Source: Xestospongia bergquistia (taxonomy: Eukaryota; Porifera; Demospongiae; Haplosclerida; Petrosiidae). Taken from it: a stretch of DNA of 64,000 bases. The notes beneath the pieces were generated by a model. It saw nothing but the letters and a program-made list of their open reading frames with translations, was not told the DNA's origin and did not search any database. A program made the translations under genes and the position numbers. Where the stretch lies: the NCBI GenBank assembly GCA_963965975.1, contig OZ014425.1, positions 2,431,501 to 2,495,500 of the forward strand, written 5' to 3'. Positions 44,501 to 59,500 of the stretch are shown here, in pieces; the stretch's first letter is position 1; each line of letters opens with the position of its first letter.

Positions 44501-47500
44501 TAAAGTCTTTAACTTAAAGACTTTAGAGCGTTAATGCAAACTAACTTACTAAACTGTCAATAGCTGTTTACTTAGTTAGTGCCATAAAGTTTTTAGACTG
44601 AGCAGTTTATTTTATAAACTTCTCTCAATAGTCTAAACCTTCTAAAGTGTCTAACATAAAGACTTTAGAGCGTTAATGCAAACTAACTTACTAAACTGTT
44701 AATAGCTGTTTATTTAGTTAGTGCCATAAAGTCCTTTAGACTGAGCAGTTTACTTTATAAACTTCTCTCAATAGTCTAAACCTTCTAAAGTCTTTAACTT
44801 AAAGACTTTAGAGCGTTAATGCGAACTCACTTACTAAACTGTTAATAGCTGTTTATTTAGTTAGTGCCTTAAAGTCCTTTAGACTGAGCAGTTTTCTTTA
44901 TAAACTTCTATCAGTAGTCTAAACCTTCTAAAGTCTTTAACTTGAAGTGTTTAGAGCGTTAATGCAAACTAACTTACTAAACTGTTAAAAGCTGTTTATT
45001 TAGTTAGTGCCATAAAGACCTATAGACTGAGCAGTTTACTTTATAAAATTCTCTCAATAGTCTAAACCTTCTAAAGTCTTTAACTTAAAGACTTTAGAGC
45101 GTTAATGCAAACTAACTTACTAAACTGTTAATAGCTGTTTATTTACTTAGTGCCATAAAGTCCTTTAGACTGAGCAGTTTACTTTATAAACTTCTCTCAA
45201 TAGTCTAAACCTTCTAAAGTCTTTAACTTAAAGACTTTAGAGCGTTAATGCAAACTAACTTACTAAACTGTTAATAGCTGTTTATTTAGTTAGTGCCATA
45301 AAGTCCTTTAGACTGAGCAGTTTACTTTATAAAATTCTCGCAATAGTCTAAACCTTCTAAAGTCTTTAACTTAAAGATTTTAGAGCGTTAATGCAAACTA
45401 ACTTACTAAACTGTTAATAGCTGTTTATTTAGTTAGTGCCATAAAGTCCTTTAGACTGAGCAGTTTACACTATAAACTTCTCTCAATAGTCTAAACTTTC
45501 TAACGTCTTTAACTTAAAGACTTTAGAGCGTAATGCAAACTAACTTACTAAACTGTTAATAGCTGTTTATTTAGTTAGTGCCATAAAGTCCTATAGACTG
45601 AGCAGTTTACTTTATAAAAATCTCTCAAGAGTCTAAATCTTCTAAACTCTATAACTTAATGACTTTAGAGCGTTAATACAAACAAACTTACTAAACTGTT
45701 AATAGCTGTTTATTTAGTTAGTGCCATAAAGTCCTGTAGAATGAGCAGTTTATTTTATAAACTTCTCTCAATATTCTAAACCTTCTTAAGTCTCTAACTT
45801 AAAGACTTTAGAGCGTTAATGCAAACTAACTTACTAAACTGTTAATAGCTGTTTATTTACTTAGTGCCATAAAGTCCTTTAGACTGAGCAGTTTACTTTA
45901 TAAACTTCTCTCAATAGTCTAAACCTTCTAAAGTCTTTAACTTAAAGACTTTAGAGCTTTAATCCAAACTAACTTACTAAAGTGTTAATAGCTGTTTATT
46001 TAGTTAGTGCCATAGAGTCCTATAGACTGAGCAGTTTACTTTATAAAATTCTCTCAATAGTCTAAACCTTCTAAAGTCTTTAACTTAAAGGCTTTAGAGC
46101 TTTAATGCAAAATAAGTTACCAAACTATTAATAACTGTTTATTTAGTTAGTGCCATAAAGTCCTTTAGACTGAGCAGTTTACATTATGAACTTATCTCAA
46201 TAGTCTAAACCTTCTAAAGTCTTTAAATTAAAGGCTTTAGAGCATTAATGCAAACTAACTTACTAAACTGTTAATAGCTGTTTACTTAGTTAGTGCCATA
46301 AAGTCCTTTAGACTGAGCAGATTATTTTAAAAACTTCTCTCAATAGTCTAAAGCTTCTAAAGACTTTAACTTGAAGACTTTAGAGCGTTAATGCAAACTA
46401 ACTTACTAAACTGTTAATAGCTGTTTATTTACTTAGTGCCATAAAGTCCATTAGACTGAGCAGTTTACTTTACAAAGTTCTCTCAATTGTCTAAACCTTC
46501 TAAAGTCTTTAACTTAAAGACTTTAGAGCGTTAATGCAAACTAACTTACTAAACTGTTAATAGCTGTTTATTTAGTTAGTGCCATAAAGTCCTTTAGGCT
46601 GAGGAGTTTATTTTTAAAAATTCTCTCAACAGTCTAAACCTTCTAAAGTGTCTAACATAAAGACTTTAGAGCGTTAACGCAAACAACCTTACTAAACTGT
46701 TAATAGCTGTTTATTTACTTAGTGCCATAAAGTCCTTTAGACTGAGCAGTTTACTTTATAAACTTCTCTCAATAGTCTAAACCTTCTAAAGTCTTTAACT
46801 TTAAGACTTTAGGGCGTTAATGCAAACTAACTTACTAAACTGTTAATAGCTGTTTATTTACTTAGTGCCATAAAGTCCTTTAGACTGAGCAGTTTACTTT
46901 ACAAAGTTCTGTCAATAGTCTAAACCTTCTAAAGTCTTTAACTAAAAAGACTTTAGAGCGTTAATTCAAACTAACTTACTAAACTGTTAATAGCTGTTTA
47001 TTTACTTAGTGCCATAAAGTCCTTTAGACTGAGCAGTTTACTTTATAAACTTCTCTCAATAGTCTAAACCTTCTAAAGTCTTTAACTTAAAGACTTTAGA
47101 GCGTTAATGCAAACTAACTTACTAAACTGTTAATAGCTGTTTATTTATTTAGTGCCATAAAGTCCTTTAGACTGAGCAGTTTACTTTATAAAATTCTCTC
47201 AATAGTCTAAACCTTCTAAAGTCTTTAACTTAAAGATTTTAGAGGGTAATGCAAACTAACTTACTAAACTGTTAATAGCTGTTTATTTAGTTAGTGCCAT
47301 AAAGTCCTTTAGACTGAGCAGTTTACACTATAAACTTCTCTCAATAGTCTAAACCTTCTAACGTCTTTAACTTAAAGACTTTAGAGAGTAATGCAAACTA
47401 ACTTACTAAACTGTTAATAGCTGTTTACTTAGTTAGTGCCATAAAGTCCTATAGACTGAGCAGTTTACTTTATAAAAATCTCTCAAGAGTCTAAACCTTC

Positions 47501-50500
47501 TAAAGGCTATAACTTAAAGACTTAAAGCGTTAATACAAACAAGCTTACTAAACTGTTAATAGCTGTTTATTTAGTTAGTGCCATAAAGTCCTGTAGAATG
47601 AGCGGTTTATTTTATAAACTTCTCTCAATATTCTAAACCTTCTAAAGTCTCTAACTTAAAGACTTTAGAGCGTTAATGCAAATTAACTTACTAAACTGTT
47701 AATAGCTGTTGATTTAGTTAGTGCCGTAAAGTCCTATAGACTGAGCAGTTTACATTATAAAAATCTCTCAATAGTCTAAACCTTCTAAAGTCTTTTACTT
47801 AAAGACTTTAGAGCGTTAATGCAAACTAACTTACTAAACTGTTAATAGCTGTTTATTTAGTTAGTGCCATAAAGTCCTTTAGACTGAGCAGATTATTTTA
47901 TAAACTTCTCTCAATAGTCTAATCCTTCTAACGTCTTTAACTTGAAGTCTTTAGACCGTTAATGCAAACTAACTTACTAAACTGTTAATAGCTGTTTATT
48001 TACTTAGTGTCATAAAGTCCTTTAGACTGAGCAGTTTACTTTACAAAGTTCTCTCAATAGTCTAAACCTTCTAAAGTCTTTAACTTAAAGACTTTAGAGC
48101 GTTAATGCAAACTAACTTACTAAACTGTTAATAGCTGTTTATTTAGTTAGTGCCATAAAGTCCTTTAGACTGAGCAGTTTACTTTACAAAGTTCTGTCAA
48201 TAGTCTAAACCTTCTAAAGTCCTTAACTTAAAGACTTTAGAGCGATAATGCAAACTAACTTACTAAACTGTTAATAGCTGTTTATTTAGTTAGTGCCATA
48301 AAGTCCTTTAGACTGAGCAGTTTTCTTTATAAACTTCTCTCAATAGTCTAAACCTTCTAAAGTCTTTAACTTAAAGACTTCAGAGCGTTAATGCAAACTA
48401 ACTTACTAAACTGTTAATAGCTGTTTATTTAGTTAGTGCCATAGAGTCCTATAGACTGAGCAGTTTACTTTATAAAATTCTCTCAATAGTCTAAACCTTC
48501 TATAGTCTTTAACTTAAAGGCTTTAGAGCTTTAATGCAAACTAACTTACTAAACTATTAATAGCTGTTTATTTAGTTAGTGCCATAAAGTCCTTTAGACT
48601 GCGCAGTTTACTTTATGAACTTATCTCAATAGTCTAAACCTTCTAAAGTCTTTAACTTGAAGACTTTAGAGCTTGAATGCAAACTAACTTACTAAACTGT
48701 TAATAGCTGTTTATTTACTTAGTGCCATAAAGTCCATTAGACTGAGCAGTTTACTTTACAAAGTTCTCTCAATTGTCTAAACCTTCTAAAGTCTTTAACT
48801 TAAAGACTTTAGAGCGTTAATGCAAACTAACTTACTAAACTGTTAATAGCTGTTTATTTAGTTAGTGCCATAAAGTCCTTTAGACTGAGGAGTTTATTTT
48901 AAAAAATTCTTTCAACAGTCTAAACCTTCTAAAGTGTCTAACATAAAGACTTTAGAGCGTTAATGCAAACTAACTTACTAAACTGTTAATAGCTGTTTAT
49001 TTACTTAGTGCCATAAAGTCCTTTAGAGTTAGCAGTTTACTTTATAAAGTTCTCTCAATAGTCTAAACCTTCTAAAGTCTTTAACTTAAAGACTTTAGGG
49101 CGTTAATGCAAACTAACTTACTAAACTGTTAATAGCTGTTTATTTACTTAGTGCCATAAAGTCCTTTAGACTGAGCAGTTTACTTTATAAACTTCTCTCA
49201 ATAGTCTAAACCTTCTAAAGTCGTTAACTTAAAGACTTTAGAGCGTTAATGCAAACTAACTTACTAAACTGTTAATAGCTGTTTATTTAGTTAGTGCCAT
49301 AAAGTCCTATAGACTGAGCAGCTTACGTAATAAAATTCTCTCAATAGTCTAAACCTTCTAAAGTCTTTAACTTAAAGGCTTTCGAGCGTTAATGCAAAAT
49401 AACTTACTAAACTGTTAATAGCTGTTAATTTAGTTAGTGCCATAAAGTCCTTTAGACTGAGCAGTTACCTTTATAAACTTCTCTCAATAGTCTAAACCTT
49501 CTAAAGTCTTTAACTTAAAGACTTTAGAGCATTAATGCAAACTAACTTACTAAATTGTTACTAGCTGTTTATTTAGTTAGTGCCATAAAGTCCTATAGAC
49601 TGAGCAGATTACTTTATAAAAAACTCTTAATAGTCTAAACCTTCTAAAGTCTTTTACTTAAAGACTTTAGAGCGTTAATGGAAACTAACTTACTAAACTG
49701 TTAGTAGCTGTTTATTTAGTTAGTGCCATAAAGTCCTTTAGACTGAGCTGTTTACTTTACAAAGTTCTCTCAATAGTCTAAACCTTCTAAAGTCTTTAAC
49801 TTAAAGACTTTAGAGCGTCAAAGCAAACTAACTTACTAAACTGTTAATAGCTGTTTATTTAGTTAGTGCCATAAAGTCCTTTAGACTGAGCAGTTTACAT
49901 TATAAACTTCTCTCAATAGTCTAAACCTTCTAAAGTCTTTAACTTAAAGACTTTAGAGCATTAATGCAAACTAACTTACTAAACTGTTAATAGCTGTTTA
50001 TTTAGTTAGTGCCATAAAGTCCTATAGACTGAGCAGTTTACTTTATAAAAATCTCTCAATAGTCTAAACCTTCTAAAGTCTATAACTTAACGACTTTAGA
50101 GCGTTAATACCAAAAAACTTACTAAACTGTTAATAGCTGTTTATTTGGTTAGTGCCATAAGTCCTGTAGACTGAGCAGTTTCTTTTATAAACTCCTCTCA
50201 ATAGTCTAAACCTTCTAAAGTCTCTAACTTAAAGACTTTAGAGCGTTAATGCAAACTAACTTACTAAACTGTTAATAGCTGTTTATTTACTTAGTGCCAT
50301 AAAGTCCTTTAGACTGAGCAGTTTACTTTATAAACTTCTCTCAATAGTCTAAACGTTCTAAAGTCTTTAACTTTTAGAGCGTTAATGCGAACTAACTTAC
50401 TAAACTGTTAATAGCTGCTTATTTAGTTAGTGCCATAAAGTCCTATAGACTGAGCAGTTTACTTTATAAAATTCTCTCAATAGTCTAAACCTTCTAAAGT

Positions 50501-53500
50501 CTTTAACTTAAAGATTTTAGAGCGTTAATGCAAACTAACTTACTAAACTGTTAATAGCTGTTTATTTAGTTAGTGCCATAAAGTCCTTTAGACTGAGCTG
50601 TTTACTTTACAAAGTTCTCTCAATAGTCTAAACCTTCTAAAATCTTTAACTTAAAGACTTTAGAGCGTTAATGCAAACAAACTTACTAAACTGTTAATAG
50701 CTGTTTATTTAGTTAGTGCCATAAAGTCCTATAGACTGAGCAGTTTACTTTATAAAAATCTCTCAATAGTCTAAACCTTCTAAAGTCTTTTACTTAAAGA
50801 CTTTAGAGCGTTAATGCAAACTAACTTACTAAACTGTTAATAGCTGTTTATTTAGTTAGTGCCATAAAGTCCTTTAGACTGAGCAGATTATTTTATAAAC
50901 TTCTCTCAATAGTCTAAACCTTCTAAAGTCTTTAACTTGAAGACTTTAGAGCGTTAATGCAAACTAACTTACTAAACTGTTAATAGCTGTTTATTTACTT
51001 AGTGCCATAAAGTCCTTTAGACTGAGCAGTTTACTTTACACAAAGTTCTCTCAATAGTCTAAACCTTCTAAAGTCTTTAACTTAAAGACTTTAGAGCGTT
51101 AATGCAAACTAACTTACTAAACTGTTAATAGCTGTTTATTTATTTAGTGCCATAAAGTCCTTTAGACTGAGCAGTTTACTTTATAAACTTCTCTCAATAG
51201 TCTAAACCTTCTGAAGTCTTTAACTAAAAGACTTTAGAGCGTTAATGCAAACTAACTTGCTAAAGTGTTAATAGCTGTTTATTTAGTTAGTGCCATAAAG
51301 TCTTTAGACTGAGCAGGTTACTTTATAAAATTCTCTCAATTGTCTAAACTTTCTAAAGTCTTTAACTTAAAGACTTTAGAGCGTTAATGCAAACTAACTT
51401 ACTAAACTGTTAATAGCTGTTTATTTACTTAGTGCCATATAGTCCTTTATACTGAGCAGTTTACTTTACAAAGTTCTCTCAATAATCTAAACCTTCGAAA
51501 GTCTTTAACTTAAAGACTTTAGAGCGTTAATGCAAACTAACTTACTAAACTGTTAATAGCTGTTTATTTAGTTAGTGCCATAAAGTCCTTTAGACTGAGT
51601 AGTTTACTTTATAAACTTCTCTCAATAGTCTAAACCTTCTAAAGTCTTTATCTTAAAGACTTTAGAGCGCTAATGCAAACTAACTTACTAAACTGTTAAT
51701 AGCTCTTTATTTACTTAGTGCCATAAAGTCCTTTAGACTTAGCAGTTTACTTTAGAAAATTCTCCCAATAGTCTAAACCTTCTAAAGTCTTTAACATAAA
51801 GACTTTAGAGCGTTAATGCAAACTAACTTACTAAACTGTTAATACCTGTTTATTTAGTTAGTGCCATAAAGTCCTTTAGACTGAGCAGTTTATTTTATAA
51901 ACTTCTCTTAATAGTCTAAACCTTCTAAAGTGTCTAACATAAAGACCTTAGAGCGTTAATGCTAACTAACTTACTAAACTGTTAATAGCTGTTTATTTAG
52001 TTAGCGCCATAAAGACCTTTAGACTGAGCAGTTTACTTTATAAAGTTCTCTCAATAGTCTAAACCTTCTAAAGTCTTTAACTTAAAGACTTTAGAGCGTT
52101 AATGCAAACTAACTTACTTAACTGTTAATAGCTGTTTATTTACTTAGTGCCATAAAGTCCTATAGACTTAGCAGTTTACATTATAAACTTCTCTAAATAG
52201 TCTAAACCTTCTAAAGTCTTTAACTTAAAGACTTTGGAGCGTTAATGCAAACTAACTTACTAAACTGTTAATAGCTGTTTATTTAGTTAGTGCCATAATG
52301 TCCTATGGACTGAGCCGTTTACTTTATAAAAATGTCTCAATAGTCTAAACCTTCTTAAGTCTATAACTTAAAGACTTCAGAGCATTAATAATAAAATCTT
52401 ACTAAACTGTTAATAGCTGTTTATTTAGTTAGTGCCATAAAGTCCTGAAGACTAAGCAGTTTATTTTATAAACTTCTCTCAATAGTCTAAACCTTCTAAG
52501 GTCTCTCACTTAAAGACTTTAGAGCGTTAATGCAAACTAACTTACAAAACTGTTAATAGCTGTTTATTTAGTTAGTGCCATAAAGTCCTTTAGACTTAGC
52601 AGTTTACTTTATAAACTTCTCTCAATAGTCTAAACCTTCTAAAGTCGTTAACTTAAAGACTTTATAGCGTTAATGCAAACTAACTTACTAAACTGTTAAT
52701 AGCTGTTTATTTAGTTAGTTTCATAAAGTCCTATAGACTGAGCAGTTTACTTTATAAACTTCTTTCAATAGTCTAAACCTTCTAAAGTCTTTAACTTGAA
52801 GACATTAGAGCGTTAATGCAAACTAACTTACTAAACTGTTAATAGCTGTTTATTTACTTAGTGCCATAAAGTTCTTTAGACTTAGCAGTTTACTTTACAA
52901 AGTTCTCTCAATAGTCTAAACCTTCTAAAGTCTTTAACTTAAAGACTTTAGAACGTTAATGCAAACTAACTTACTAAACTGTTAATAGCTGTTTATTTAT
53001 TAGTGCCATAAAGTCCTTTAGACTTAGCAGTTTACTTTATAAACTTCTCTCAATAGTCTAAACCTTCTAAAGTCTTTAACTTAAAGACTTTAGAACGTTA
53101 ATGCAAACTCACTTACTAAACTGTTAATAGCTGTTTATTTAGTTAGTGCCATAAAGACTTTTAGACTGAGCAGTTTACTTTATAAAGTTCACTCAATAGT
53201 CTAAACCTTCTAAAGACATTAACTTAAAGACTTTAGAGCGTTAATGCAAACTAACTTACTAAACTCTTAATAGCTGTTTATTTAGTTAGTGCCATAAAGT
53301 CATTTAGACTGAGCAGTTTATTTTATAAACTCCTCTCAATAGTCTCAACCTTCTAAAGTCTCAAACTTAAAAGACTTTAGAGCGTTAATGCAAACTAACT
53401 TACTAAACTGTTAATAGCTGTTTATTTACGTAGTGCCATAAAGTCCTTTAGACTGAGCAGTTTACTTTATAAACTTCTCTCAAAAGTCTAAACCTTCTAA

Positions 53501-56500
53501 AGTCTTTAACTTCAAGACTTTAGAGCGTTAACGCAAACTAACTTACTAAACTGTTAATAGCTGTTTATTTAGTTAGTGTCATAAAGTCCTTTAGACTGAG
53601 CAGTTTATTTTATAAACTTCTCTTAATAGTCTAAACCTTCTAAAGTGTCTAACATAAAGACTTTATAGCGTTAATGCTAACTAACTTACTAAACTGTTAA
53701 TAGCTGTTTATTTAGTTAGTGCCATAAAGACCTTTAGACTGAGCAGTTTACTTTATAAAGTTCTCTCAATAGTCTAAACCTTCTAAAGTCTTTAACTTAA
53801 AGACTTTAGGGCGTTAATGCAAACTAACTTACTAAACTGTTAATAGCTGTTTATTTAGTTAGTGCCATAAAGACCTTTAGACTGAGCAGTTTACGTTATA
53901 AAATTCTCTCAATAGTCTAAACCTTCTAAAGTCTTTCACTTAAAGACTTTAGAGCGTTAATGCAAACTAACTTACTAAACTGTTAATAGCTGTTTATTTA
54001 GTTAGTGCCATAAAGTCCTTTAGACTGAGCAGTTTATTTTATAAACTTCTCTTAATAGTCTAAACCTTCTAAAGTGTCTAACATAAAGACTTTAGAGCGT
54101 TAATGCTAACTAACTTACTAAACTGTTAATAGCTGTTATTTAGTTAGTGCCATAAAGGCCTTTAGACTGAGCAGTTTACTTTATAAAGTTCTCTCAATAG
54201 TCTAAACCTTCTAAAGTCGTTAACTTAAAGACTTTAGAGCGTTAATGCAAACTAACTTACTTAACTGTTAACAGCTGTTTATTTAGTTGGTGCCATAAAG
54301 TCCTTTAGACTGAGCAGTTTATTTTATAAACATCTCTTAATAGTCTAAACCTTATAAAGTGTCTAACATAAAGACTTTAGAGCATTAATGCTAACTAACT
54401 TACTAAACTGTTAGTAGCTGTTTATTTAGTTAGTGCCATAAAGACCTTTAGACTGAGCAGTTTACTTTATAAAGTTCTCTCAATAGTCTAAACCTTCTAA
54501 AGTCTTTAACTTAAAGACTTTAGAGCGTTAATGCAAACTAACTTACTGAACTGTTAATAGCTGTTAATATAGTTAGTGCCATAAAGTCCTATAGACTGAG
54601 CAGTTTACATTATAAACTTCTCTCGATAGTATAAACCTTCTAAAGTCTTTAACTTAAAGACTTTGGAGCGTTAATGCAAACTAACTTACTAAACTTTTAA
54701 TAGCTGTTTTTTTAGTTAGTGCCATAAAGTCCTATAGACTGAGCAGTTTCCTTTATAAAATTCTCTCAATAGTCTAAACCTTCTGAAGTCTATAACTTAA
54801 AGACTTTAGAGCGTTAATACAAACAATCTTACTAAACTGTTAATAGCTGTTTATTTAGTTAGTGCATAAAGTCCAGTAGACTGAGCAGTTTATTTTATAA
54901 AATTCTCTCAATAGTCTAAACCTTCTAAAGTCTCTAACTTAAAGACTTTAGAGCGTTAATGCAAACTAACTTAATAAACTGTTAATAGCTGTTTATTTAC
55001 TTAGTGCCATAAAGTCCTTTAGACTGAGCAGTTTACTTTATAAACTTCTTGCAATAGTCTAAACCTTCTAAAGTCGTTAACTTAAAGACTTTAGAGCGTT
55101 AAAGCAAACTAACTTACTAAACTGTTAATAGCTGTTTATTTAGTTAGTGCCATAAAGTCCTTTAGACTGAGCAGTTTACATTATAAACTTCTCTCAATAG
55201 TCTAAACCTTCTAAAGTCTTTAACTTAATGACTTTAGAGCGTTAATGCAAACTAACTTACTAAACTGTTAATAGCTGTTTATTGAGTTAGTGCCATAAAG
55301 TCCTATAGACTGAGCAGTTTACTTTATAAAAACCTCTCAATAGTCTAAACCTTCTAAAGTCTATAACTTAACGACTTTAGAGCGTTAATACAAAAAAACT
55401 TACTAAACTGTTAATCGCTGTTTATTTGGTTAGTGCCATAAAGTCCTGTAGACTGAGCAGTTTCTTTTATAAACTTCTCTCAATAGTCTAAACCTTCTAA
55501 AGTCTCTAACTTAAAGACTTTAGAGCGTTAATGCAAACTAACTTACTAAACTGTTAATAGCTGTTTATTTACTTAGTGCCATAAAGTCCTTTAGACTGAG
55601 CAGTTTACTTTATAAACTTCTCTCAATAGTCTAAACCTTCTAAAGTCTTTAACTTTTAGAGCGTTAATGCAAACTAACTTACTAAACTGTTAATAGCTGT
55701 TTATTTAGTTAGTGCCATAAAGTCCTATAGACTGACCAGTTTACTTTATAAACTTCTCTCAATAGTCTAAACCTTCTAAAGTCTTTAACTTAAAGAGTTT
55801 AGAGCGTTAATGCAAAATAACTCACTAAACTGTTAATAGCTTTTTATTTAGTTAGTGCCATAAAGTCCTTTAGACTGAGCAGTTTACTTTACAAACTTCT
55901 CTCAATAATCTAAACCTTCTAAAGTGTCTAACATAAAGACTTTAGAGCGTTAATCCTAACTAACTTACTAAACTGTTAGTAGCTGTTTATTTAGTTAGTG
56001 CCATAAAGACCTTTAGACTGAGCAGTTTACTTTATAAAGTTCTCTCAATAGTCTAAACCTTCTAAAGTCTTTAACATAAAGAGTTTAGAGCGTTAATGCA
56101 AACTAACTTACTGAACTGTTAATAGCTGTTAATATAGTTAGTGCCATAAAGTCCTATAGACTGAGCAGTTTACATTATAACCTTCTCTCAATAGTATAAA
56201 CCTTTTAAAGTCTTTAACTTAAAGATTTTGGAGCGTTAATGCAAACTAACTTACTAAACTGTTAATAGCTGTTTATTTAGTTACTGCCATAAAGTCCTAT
56301 AGACTGAGCAGTTTACTTTATAAAAATCTCTCAATAGTCTAAACCTTCTGAAGTCTATAACTTAAAGACTTTAGAGCGTTAATACAAACAATCTTACTAA
56401 ACTGTTAATAGCTGTTTATTTAGTCAGTGCCATAAAGTCCTGTAGACTGAGCAGTTTATTTTATAAAATTCTCTCTATAGTCTAAACATTCTAAAGTCTC

Positions 56501-59500
56501 TAACTTAAAGACTTTAGAGCGTTAATGCAAACTAACTTAATAAACTGTTAATAGCTGTTTATTTACTTAGTGCCATAAAGTCCTTTAGACTGAGCAGTTT
56601 ACTTTATAAACTTCTCTCAATAGTCTAAACCTTCTAAAGTCGTTAACATAAAGACTTTAGAGCGTTAAAGCAAACTAACTTACTAAACTGTTAATAGCTG
56701 TTTATTTAGTTAGTGCCATAAAGTCCTTTAGACTGAGCAGTTTACATTATAAAATTCTCTCAACAGTCTAAACCTTCTAAAGTCTTTAACTTAAAGACTT
56801 TAGAGCGTTAATGCAAACTAACTTACTAAACTGTTAATAGCTGTTTATTTAGTTAGTGCCATAAAGTCCTATAGACTGAGCAGTTTACTTTATAAAAATC
56901 TCTCAATAGTCTAAACCTTCTAAGGTCTATAACTTAACGACTTTAGAGCGTTAATACAAAAAAACTTACTAAACTGTTAATCGCTGTTTATTTGGTTAGT
57001 GCCATAAAGTCGTGTAGACTGAGCAGTTTCTTTTATAAACGTCTCTGAATAGTCTAAACCTTCTAAAGTCTCTAACTTAAAGACTTTAGAGCGTTAATGC
57101 GAACTAACTTACTAAACTGTTAATAGCTGTTTATTTACTTAGTGCCATAAAGTCCTTTAGACTGAGCAGTTTACTTTATAAACTTCTCTCAATAGTCTAA
57201 ACCTTCTAAAGTGTTTAACTTTTAGAGCGTTAATGCAAACTAACTTACTAAACTGTTAATAGCTGTTTATTAACTTAGTGCCACAAAGTCCTTTAGACTG
57301 AGCTGTTTACTTTACAAAGTTTTCTCAATAGTCTCAACCTTTAAAGTCTTTAACTTTAAGACTTTAGAGCGTTAATGCAAACTAACTTACTAAACTGTTA
57401 ATAGCTGTTTATTTAGTTAGTGCCATAAAGTCCTTTAGACTGAGCACTTTACTTTACAAAGTTCTCTCAATAGTCTAAACCTTCTAAACTCTTTAACTTA
57501 AAGACTTTAGAGGGTTAATGCAAACAAACTTACTAAACTGTTAATAGCTGTTTATTTAGTTAGTGCCATAAAGTCCTTTAGACTGAGCTTTTTACTTTAT
57601 AAACTTCTCTCAATAGTCTAAACCTTCTAAAGTCTTTCACTTAAAGACTTTAGAGCGTTAATGCAAACTAACTTACTAAACTGTTAATAGCTGTTTATTA
57701 ATTAGTGCCATAAAGTCCTTTAGATGAGCAGTTTACTTTATAAAATTCTCTCAGTAGTCTAAACCTTCTAAAGTCTTACCTTAAAGACTTTAGAGCGTTA
57801 ATGCAAACTAACTTACTAAACTGTTAATAGCTGTTTATTTAGTTAGTGCCATAAATTCTTTTAGACTGAGCAGTTTATTTTATAAACTTCTCTTAATAGT
57901 CTAAACCTTCTAAAGAGTCTAACATAAAGACTTTAGAGCGTTAATGCTAACTAACTTACTAAACTGTTAATAGCTGTTTATTTAGTTAGTGCCATAAAGA
58001 CCTTTAGACTGAGCAGTTTACTTTATAAAGTTCTCTCAATAGTCTAAACCTTCTAAAGTCTTTGACATAAAGACTTTAGAGCGTTAATGCAAACTAACTT
58101 ACTAAACTGTTAATAGCTGTTTATTTAGTTAGTGCCATAAAGTCCTATAGACTGAGCCGTTCACATTATAAACTTCTCTCAATAGTCTAAACCTTCTAAA
58201 GTCTTACCTTAAAGACTTTAGAGCGTTAATGCAAACTAACTTACTAAACTGTTAATAGCTGCTTATTTAGTTAGTGCCATAAAGTCCTATAGACTGAGCA
58301 GTTTACTTTATAAAATTCTCTCAATAGTCTAAACCATCTAAAGTCTTTAACTTAAAGACTTTAGAGCGTTAATGCAAACTAACTTACTAAACTGTTAATA
58401 GCTGTTTATTTATTTAGTGCCATAAAGTCCTTTAGACTGAGCAGTTTACTTTATAAACTTCTCTCAATAGTCTAAACCTTCTAAAATCTTTAACTTAAAG
58501 ACTTTAGAGCGTTAATGCAAACTAACTTACTAAACTGTTAATAGCTGTTTATTTAGTTAGTGCCATAAAGTCCTTTAGACTGAGCAGTTTATTTTATAAA
58601 CTTCTCTTAATAGTCTAAACCTTCTAAACTGTCTAACATAAAGACTTTAGAGCGTTAATGCAAACTAACTTACTAAACTGTTAATGGCTGTTTATTTAGT
58701 TAGTGCCATAAAGACCTTTAGACTGAGCAGTTTACTTTATAAAGTTCTCTCAATAGTCTAAACCTTCTAAAGTCTTTAACTTAAGGACTTTAGAGCGTTA
58801 ATGCAAACTAACTTACTAAACTGTTAATAGCTGTTTATTTAGTTAGTGCCATAAAGTCCTATAGACTGAGCAGTTTACTTTATAAACTTCTCTCAATAGT
58901 CTAAACCTTCTAAAGTCTTTAACTTAAAGACTTTGGAGCGTTAATGCAAACTAACTTACTAAACTGTCAATAGCTGTTTATTTAGTTAGTGCCATAAAGT
59001 CCTTTAGACTGAGCAGTTTACTTTATAAAAATCTCTCAATAGTCTAAACTTTCTAAAGTCTATAACTTAACGACTTTAGAGCGTTAATACAAAAAAACTT
59101 ACTAAACTGTTAATAGCTGTCTATTTGGTTAGTGCCATAAAGTCCTGTAGACTGAGCAGTTTCTTTTATAAACTACTCTCAATAGTCTGAACCTTCTAAA
59201 GTCTCTAACTTAAAGACTTTAGAGCGTTAATGCAAACTAACTTACTAAACTGTTAATAGCTGTTTATTTACTTAGTGCCATAAAGTCCTTTAGACTGAGC
59301 AGTTTACTTTATAAACTTCTCTCAATAGTCTAAACCTTCTAAAGTCTTTAACTTTTAGAGCGTTAATGCAAACTAACTTACTAAACTGTTAATAGCTGCT
59401 TATTTAGTTAGTGCCATAAAGTCCTATAGACTGAGCAGTTTACTTTATAAAATTCTCTCAATAGTCTAAACCATCTAAAGTCTTTAACTTAAAGACTTTA